Origin: Hypoxylon rubiginosum
Lineage: Eukaryota; Ascomycota; Sordariomycetes; Xylariales; Hypoxylaceae
NCBI GenBank assembly: GCA_902806565.1
Contig: CADCXA010000029.1
Coordinates: forward strand, 992,001-1,056,000
Direction of reading: 5' to 3'
DNA: 64,000 nucleotides
In this document: positions 58,764 through 64,000 of the stretch, in pieces
Layout: each line of letters starts with the position of its first letter
Numbering within the stretch: the first letter of the stretch is position 1
Position numbers and translations under genes: made by a program
Notes under the pieces: generated by a model
Database searches by the model: none
Seen by the model: only the letters and a program-made list of their open reading frames with translations
What the model was told of the DNA's origin: nothing

Positions 58764-60248
58764 CACGTACAACAGAAGATATACACGGCCTTAATAATGG
58801 ACTTAAGAATTGGAATTAAGTCTATTCCCGAATATTTGGAAATAGTACAATCGCAACTGAGGAGCAATGTTGAAACCACTGCGAGCAGTGGTTGCGCGGC
58901 GCCGCTTGGGGCAACGGGCTTAAGGGCTTTTCGGACTCCTTTTTGAAGCAGTTTTCCGCGTTAGGCCGATACCACGACGGGGCTCCAACCCCGGCTCAAG
59001 TGGAGATGTTCCGCCGTCAATTCCATGACAAGGTTGATAAATAATTGAGAAGTTTCCAATTCTAAGTCCTGTAGGTCTCAGCAGTATAAATTTCGTGTAT
59101 TGATTGCATGTGTTATGTTAGGGGGTAAATGCCCTCTAATCGAAGAAGCTCCGAGATCTACAGTCCACACCAACAATAACCACAACTCTTTAACAACTAA
59201 TCCCAAATGCAGCTTCCCAGAAGCAATGAGAAATTAATAAAGTGGATTGATAATACAGGTATTTTCAAGTTTACTTCTAATTTCCATACCGTAGACTCGC
59301 ATCGAGTTCAGCGGATAAACAGGACAACCATTATATATAGGTAAAGCGCCGTGGATAATGTACTATGGCGAAACTGTCATCACTATGCCAACGAAGTAAC
59401 GCAATAACGACAACATTATTGCGTGAGGATATGTAATAGCCTCATAAACCAACCACTAATTAAAGGTTATGGGGTCCGGTGTATATGAGAAGAGACCTCT
59501 GAGTTCCTGTCTTAGCCCCTATCCGGGCTAACACGCCTCATCCCCGGTTCGTAGGGGTGGGGCCAAAAGGTTAGGTCCCTGACCGCTTGAGTGCCTTTTC
59601 TTGAGCCTTTCAGTCTTAAGGTAAAGCACACGTCAGGTTTGTAGAGTTCTTTCAAAATATCTAACTAGGTACTTACCTGGAAGGTAGGTACTCAGAACTC
59701 TACGTAGCTACCTACCTAGTGACTCCGATAAGCTGGTTCTCAAAGGAAACTCTCGCCCACGAGCCTTGAGAGAGTTTTCCATGCAATTGGCTCAGGGCCG
59801 TCGCAGAGTCCCGACGACTGTTCGGTGCATTATTTTGGAATGCGATGATTAATAAATCTACCGATATTTAACGTAGTCATAGCTAGATTCTTTCAGATAC
59901 AATATCCACCTCTTCCACACCTCAGAATTAGAAGATTAACTCATCACTGAAAAACACACATTATACATATATCCTAGGCAGGTAATTTGTGGAAAACAGA
60001 AAGACCCAACTAGATAGCTGACTACCTCGGAGTCAGTTACTCTCGTATAGGATGATTAAAGTACACTATGTTAGGAACTATCTTCAAGTATGACAAGAGG
60101 CTATTTTACAGTCCTAAATATCTTTATAAATAGTTCCTATCCTACTATTTCTGATAATCTAGCCTAGTTCATTACATGTAAATTATTCCGCATATACCGG
60201 CATTAAACGCTCGAGAAGAATATCGACGCCCATTAAGATAACCTCGAC
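58764..60248. other. Intergenic with small inverted repeats
   Basis: No gene is supported. A hairpin AACCACTG-CGAG-CAGTGGTT lies at 58873-58892, followed by a GC-rich patch (GCGCGGCGCCGC). About 59665-59720 is rich in CCTAGG/ACCTACC words that can pair with each other. Confidence 0.5.
58873..58892. repeat. 8-bp inverted repeat hairpin next to a GC-rich patch
   Basis: AACCACTG and CAGTGGTT are exact reverse complements separated by CGAG. TTGCGCGGCGCCGC follows immediately. Confidence 0.75.
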
Positions 60249-60623
60249 ATGTCCTCCAACATGGACTACCTCGTTCTCGGACCCAGAAATTCCCTTGATC
60301 CGTTCAGGACCGAGATCACTGAGGCCAACGACTTCGCTGATAAATTCAAGGCTGACGAGACCCGCACTCTAGACAGCTCCGACGAAGATAAGGTCCAGAA
60401 GTGGATTGATTCGTTATTCGACTTACATGGCGTACTTCGCATTACAAAACTCACACACATAAACGATTCCGAATATGTCACAGAGATCAATGAACTTCTC
60501 TATAGCCTAGACAAGGCTGAAGGTCGTTGCCGTGAAGTTCAGGGCCTGCATAAGCAAAGAAAGGCGGATAAAGAGGCAAAGCCAAAGGATTCTCAATCGA
60601 CGACCTCAGCCTCGGAGCAATAG
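60249..60623 (+). CDS. Small hypothetical helical protein A, 124 aa
   Basis: The ATG at 60249 opens MSSNMDYLVLGPRN. A second in-frame ATG follows four codons later. Residues about 25-110 are predicted to form two or three amphipathic helices. The C-terminus is Lys/Ser/Thr-rich and disordered. No signal peptide or known domain is recognised. It shares a loose pattern with the protein encoded at 61689-62033. In both, acidic residues precede a K..I...F...G.L core, and an EI..L segment leads to a Lys-rich end. Both begin MSS. This suggests distant tandem paralogues. The gene has no introns. Confidence 0.5.
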   Translation: MSSNMDYLVLGPRNSLDPFRTEITEANDFADKFKADETRTLDSSDEDKVQKWIDSLFDLHGVLRITKLTHINDSEYVTEINELLYSLDKAEGRCREVQGLHKQRKADKEAKPKDSQSTTSASEQ

Positions 60624-61528
60624 AATGGGTCCAGTGGATTCCTTTACTTAGGTGGGAGTTGGAAGGACTTTGAGGCATTTCATATGCTGAAATGTGCCTA
60701 GGTATCATGGACTGCATCGGAGTCATGGTACGTTCAGAGTTTTAAATGCAATTATCTATTCACGCTATGGAGTTCCTGTGAAAGGTCAGATAATAAGTGA
60801 TACGTGTCGAATTAGGCGCCAAAGACGCGTATAGGTACCATTCTACGCTGGACACATTATAATATTGGAACGTCTGAAGTTCGTACGGTTATCACTTATC
60901 AATTATCAATACAAGATTTCAGGCTCGAACCGCCGATCATCGATCAGCCATTAGCAAAAAGCCCAAGGCACCTTCGGCGCAGCTCGGGTCAAAATTGGCC
61001 AATAAAGATATGCCCTAAAGTAAAGGTTTTAAGAGGTAAAAATAGAAGTTGAACTTAAATACATGCCTATGGCCATTTTTGGTGTTTTGTAGGGTGAGCC
61101 GGATATCCTGGGTGATTTGAGATTAGAGAAAACTATCACGAGGTAGTCACATACTGGACTAGCTGCGGAACTTGACGGTACGATTACCTGGTTTCTTGTA
61201 GGTTATGGATTTACTTCCTCAACTGAGCTTTTCTTTTTTCCCTTTTTTTTCTTTAGCCACCACCCCCTTTTCACCTCGACCTTGTCCCCTTCCTCTTTCC
61301 ATTTATCTGTTGTCTTATAAATAACAGTTAGGTGCTCGCGTCTATTTGACAGGAAACATTGCCAAGTTGCTAAATTTTATGCGTCGCTTGTTGCTAAATT
61401 CAGTTGTGAGCCAAGAATAGGTAGAAATGGTCATGATTTCAGATAATGTAGGGACTCACCAATACCAAACTATGACAATGCTTGTGTATTCCACTGGGTG
61501 TATCTGCCAAACACCTGTTCCTCTGTGC
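60624..61528. other. Intergenic between the two small-protein genes
   Basis: Only short ORFs are seen. CT-rich DNA lies at about 61225-61310, upstream of the second small gene. Confidence 0.5.
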
Positions 61529-61535
61529 TATATAA
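61529..61535 (+). promoter_or_regulatory. TATA box of small protein B
   Basis: TATATAA, 160 nt upstream of the ATG at 61689. It is followed by a pyrimidine- and CA-rich leader with few G residues, a usual layout for an expressed fungal gene. Confidence 0.5.
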
Positions 61536-61688
61536 CCCCCTATCCTACCAAATTTCCACCTCCATTCCCAGTTCTAACACAACCAACTTCACAGTATTCC
61601 AGAACCTTTCCCGCATCTCAGCACAAGCCTGAGATAAAGACATACGACAGGCACTAAATCTGTCAACATACACCACCAGATCGTCACA

Positions 61689-62033
61689 ATGTCCAGCAGA
61701 CGTGACAATATGGCAAAATCGATTGACGTCATCAAGCAGTGTGTCGATGAAATTGAGTCCAAGGCTGATGAAGTTCCTAGCGCCGAGGACTTAAGCCAGC
61801 TCAAGCGCTGTATCGAATGGTGCTTTAAAATGTTCGGTATTCTAGATCTCCTACGCACCTCATTCGTCGAATACGGCATGCCTCAGGAAATCATTGGTAC
61901 TCTCGACAGGATGTATTCCGACGCCTCGGATCTTGTCGACCGTGGCTGTAAGATTATGAAGAAGAACGAAGCAAGAAAACGGGAATCTGTAGGCACCAAT
62001 GAGGCGGAGCATTTGACCCCTATTGTTGAATAA
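61689..62033 (+). CDS. Small hypothetical helical protein B, 114 aa
   Basis: The ATG at 61689 follows GTCACA and opens MSSRRDNMAKSIDVIKQC. The whole protein predicts as helical: [55 protein letters not shown]. It ends in a charged tail. Four cysteines occur but not in a secreted pattern, and there is no signal peptide. No family is recognised. A good TATA box and leader support expression. Length, start, helical pattern and position suggest kinship with the 124-aa protein 1.1 kb upstream. Confidence 0.55.
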   Translation: MSSRRDNMAKSIDVIKQCVDEIESKADEVPSAEDLSQLKRCIEWCFKMFGILDLLRTSFVEYGMPQEIIGTLDRMYSDASDLVDRGCKIMKKNEARKRESVGTNEAEHLTPIVE

Positions 62034-62680
62034 TAGGCTAGAAACTATAACCACATAGTCATCGGTGGAAGGGGAACAGGCGCGCTAGAAAGAGGGTTGT
62101 CAAGTTAGGCTGGACAGTAGGTATCTTTGATAGCTGCTTAGGAGGCCCCTCCACAGCAGAAAGTAAGCAGGACAGCCGGGAAACGAGCAATAATGGTTAG
62201 TGAGACTGACTAGGCATGTATTGAAAAAGACGACGAATGTGCTTAGAACCTGAAGCCATTGCTGTCTGGGCTTGATGTGATGGCTAGAAATAGCCCTCGC
62301 TGATAACTTTGAGGTCCCTTGTTGAAGATTGAATTCCCTACCACTCTCCCCAGGGTCGAGCAAGTGCGGTAAACCGTCTGAAGCCATGGTATAGTTAACT
62401 AATAATGTGAATATAAATTCCTAAAACTGAGAGAGATCCTTGGTGCTGACGTCTGTACGTTCAGAGGAGAGAGAGAGAGAGAGAGGGAGGCACGGTCCGT
62501 ACGTAAAATTATAAAATTGCTTCGGGGTATTTAGGAGGTACATCTCAAGTGTACATCTTGTGTACCTACATATGTACGTACATTATATTTATCTAACCAA
62601 GAATACAACACGAAATGCTGCTGGTCATATCTTTTCCTGGTCATGAGTTAGTTCTCTTATATTCGATAGGCTGGCTGAGC
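62034..62680. other. Intergenic, dioxygenase upstream region
   Basis: A GA dinucleotide run lies at about 62464-62485. CCTAGG-like and GTACAT words precede the dioxygenase gene. No ORF on either strand is convincing. Confidence 0.5.
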
Positions 62681-63709
62681 ATGGCGGAGGAAAGGCTTTT
62701 GAAAGGCATTATGCCGTTCCTCGATGACGTCCCAACCGTACCGCTGCGTACCATTCCCCTGGCTGGCCTGCGTTCGGGCGACCAGGCCGTTGCAAAGATT
62801 ACATTCACAGCATGCCAGGAGCTGGGCTTTTTCCTGCTCGACCTTCGAGGAGACAGCCTTGGGAACATGGTAATAGAGGAAATTGATGAACGACGCACCA
62901 AAGAGCTTTCTCGGGTATGTTCGGATGCTACATGTTTCAAGATTCCCCTCTTGCCCATGTTTCCCAGCTTCAAACCCCGCGGTCAAGCCAAAATCGAGAC
63001 AAGCGAGCCAGATCGGTTCGAATGGTTTAATATTGGCCAGGACGGGCTGATCGGGAATACCAAACCTCAATCGCTTCCACCACTCGTACATGATCAGCTT
63101 TCACTGTTCCATTCATTCCTTGACCATGGCCCAAGTATCGTTGGGACCATTAGTTCGACCTTGGCCATGCAACTCGGTCTACCTGCGAACGCATCCGCAT
63201 CCTTACAGAGGCCCACCAAGCCATCCGGCACCGTGGTACGGTTCATTAAGGCATTTGCAAGCCCGGAGACAGAGGACCTCCGCACTAGCATGATCCACCA
63301 CACGGACTTCGGCACCATCGCATTGCTCGCAAACGTGCTCGGCGGGCTACAGATCCTCAGTTCACATCGGCCGCCAGAAGACAACAGCGCGTGGCTCTGG
63401 GTACGGCCACAACCTGGCTGCTTGATCGTAAACCTCGGCGATGCAATGGTCCAGTGGACTGGCAGCCTGCTGCGGAGCAATGTGCACCGCACCAATTTCG
63501 CACCCGGAGAGCAGCGCTTTCCCGATCGGTATAGCTTAGCTCTCTTAGTAAGACCAGAACGAGAGGCGAGTATGAAAAATCTCACCGGGGCTGGCGAGGG
63601 TGGCGAGGACGGCGACTTGACCGCCTGGGAGTGGGAGGTCAAGAAAACAATGGCGTCGACTCGTGGGGCAGCTGCTGAGGGTGTGAAGCTAATAGCTATG
63701 AATATCTGA
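62681..63709 (+). CDS. 2-oxoglutarate/Fe(II) dioxygenase (isopenicillin N synthase-like), 342 aa
   Basis: I chose the ATG at 62681 (MAEERLLKG). The frame is open upstream to an ATG at 62615, but those 22 residues are not family-like. The DIOX_N part is at about 20-130 and includes ITFTACQELGFFLLDLRG. The catalytic domain reads KPSGTVVRFIKAF and then HHTDFG, with iron ligands His207 and Asp209. SNVHR gives His269, and RYS (Arg283, Ser285) binds the 2-oxoglutarate carboxylate. All four essential positions are present. Such enzymes hydroxylate or desaturate small molecules, often in secondary metabolism. A GTATGT donor and CAG acceptor 53 nt apart (from about 62916) look like an intron, but removing it breaks the frame. 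Confidence 0.87.
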   Translation: MAEERLLKGIMPFLDDVPTVPLRTIPLAGLRSGDQAVAKITFTACQELGFFLLDLRGDSLGNMVIEEIDERRTKELSRVCSDATCFKIPLLPMFPSFKPRGQAKIETSEPDRFEWFNIGQDGLIGNTKPQSLPPLVHDQLSLFHSFLDHGPSIVGTISSTLAMQLGLPANASASLQRPTKPSGTVVRFIKAFASPETEDLRTSMIHHTDFGTIALLANVLGGLQILSSHRPPEDNSAWLWVRPQPGCLIVNLGDAMVQWTGSLLRSNVHRTNFAPGEQRFPDRYSLALLVRPEREASMKNLTGAGEGGEDGDLTAWEWEVKKTMASTRGAAAEGVKLIAMNI

Positions 63710-64000
63710 ATTCGTCTTGGTTATGTCACAAGGTAGAATAACTAATACTTCTCCCAGCTAGATAAGCATCAATAGAAATTTCCTTTTCTCGGTTACTGTG
63801 ACAGTAGGTACATAAAATAGTTACAGAGGTTAAAGGCATAGCGTTGACAACTTCCCCTTGGTCATTGTCACTTGTGTTAGGCTTCGGCAGACCTCCTACC
63901 TGTTGACCAGCCTAGCTCTCGATCCAATCTCTGATGCGACTCTCTAGAGTCTCCATTAATATCTCGAATTTGTAAATTGATTTCCATTTGGACCGTGATA
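63710..64000. other. 3' flank of the dioxygenase gene to window end
   Basis: No feature is recognised in this last stretch. Confidence 0.5.

Noticed and set aside
62916..62968. Apparent intron (GTATGT...CCCAG) inside the dioxygenase gene
   Set aside because: Its length of 53 nt would shift the frame out of the conserved EPDRFEWFNIGQDG block, whereas the unspliced frame is continuous.

Overview
This window looks like nuclear DNA of a filamentous ascomycete (Pezizomycotina, probably a Sordariomycete). Genes are interrupted by short introns, mostly 46-80 nt, with GT..AG ends and CTAAC/CTAAT branch sites. The gene content is typically fungal: a HET-domain gene, an eight-cysteine class I hydrophobin, INO80, ARB1 and a FHIP/RAI16-like protein. 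A 10 kb block almost free of G and C matches mutational decay of repeats by RIP. I joined exons by hand. Every multi-exon model was accepted only when splice sites, reading frame and family sequence agreed and the summed CDS was divisible by three.

Layout. 1-8.6 kb: an APH-fold kinase-like gene on the minus strand, two doubtful ORFs, then a HET-domain gene whose reading frame is cut by an in-frame TAG 143 codons before its natural end. A compact Pol III-like, hairpin-rich element follows. 8.6-11.9 kb: a secreted SGNH/GDSL esterase and an eight-exon MFS sugar transporter, both minus. 12.4-22.4 kb: the AT-only block, made of degenerate direct and inverted copies of a few sequence units. 22.7-26.7 kb: a six-exon cytochrome P450 and a single-pass membrane protein. 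28-38 kb: housekeeping genes ARB1 (plus), an intron-containing tRNA-Arg(ACG), and the four-exon INO80 ATPase gene (minus, about 1995 aa). 41-49.5 kb: a Ser/Thr-rich secreted protein, a class I hydrophobin and a class 3 lipase with a long proline-rich N-terminus. 51.4-54.5 kb: a FHIP-family protein. 55.3-58.6 kb: a GC-rich GH35-like/DUF5597 glycosidase and an alpha/beta hydrolase. 60.2-63.7 kb: two small, weakly similar hypothetical proteins and a 2-oxoglutarate/Fe(II) dioxygenase.

Functionally the window mixes core cellular genes (ribosome biogenesis, chromatin remodelling, endosome transport, tRNA) with accessory genes facing the environment (sugar uptake, esterase, glycosidase, hydrolases, P450, dioxygenase, hydrophobin, self/non-self recognition). 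The oxidative genes are scattered and no polyketide or peptide synthase backbone is visible, so I do not call a biosynthetic cluster. The features most worth a second look are the almost GC-free block, the nonsense-interrupted HET gene, the GC-rich glycosidase, the Pol III-like hairpin element and the pair of small proteins near the right end.
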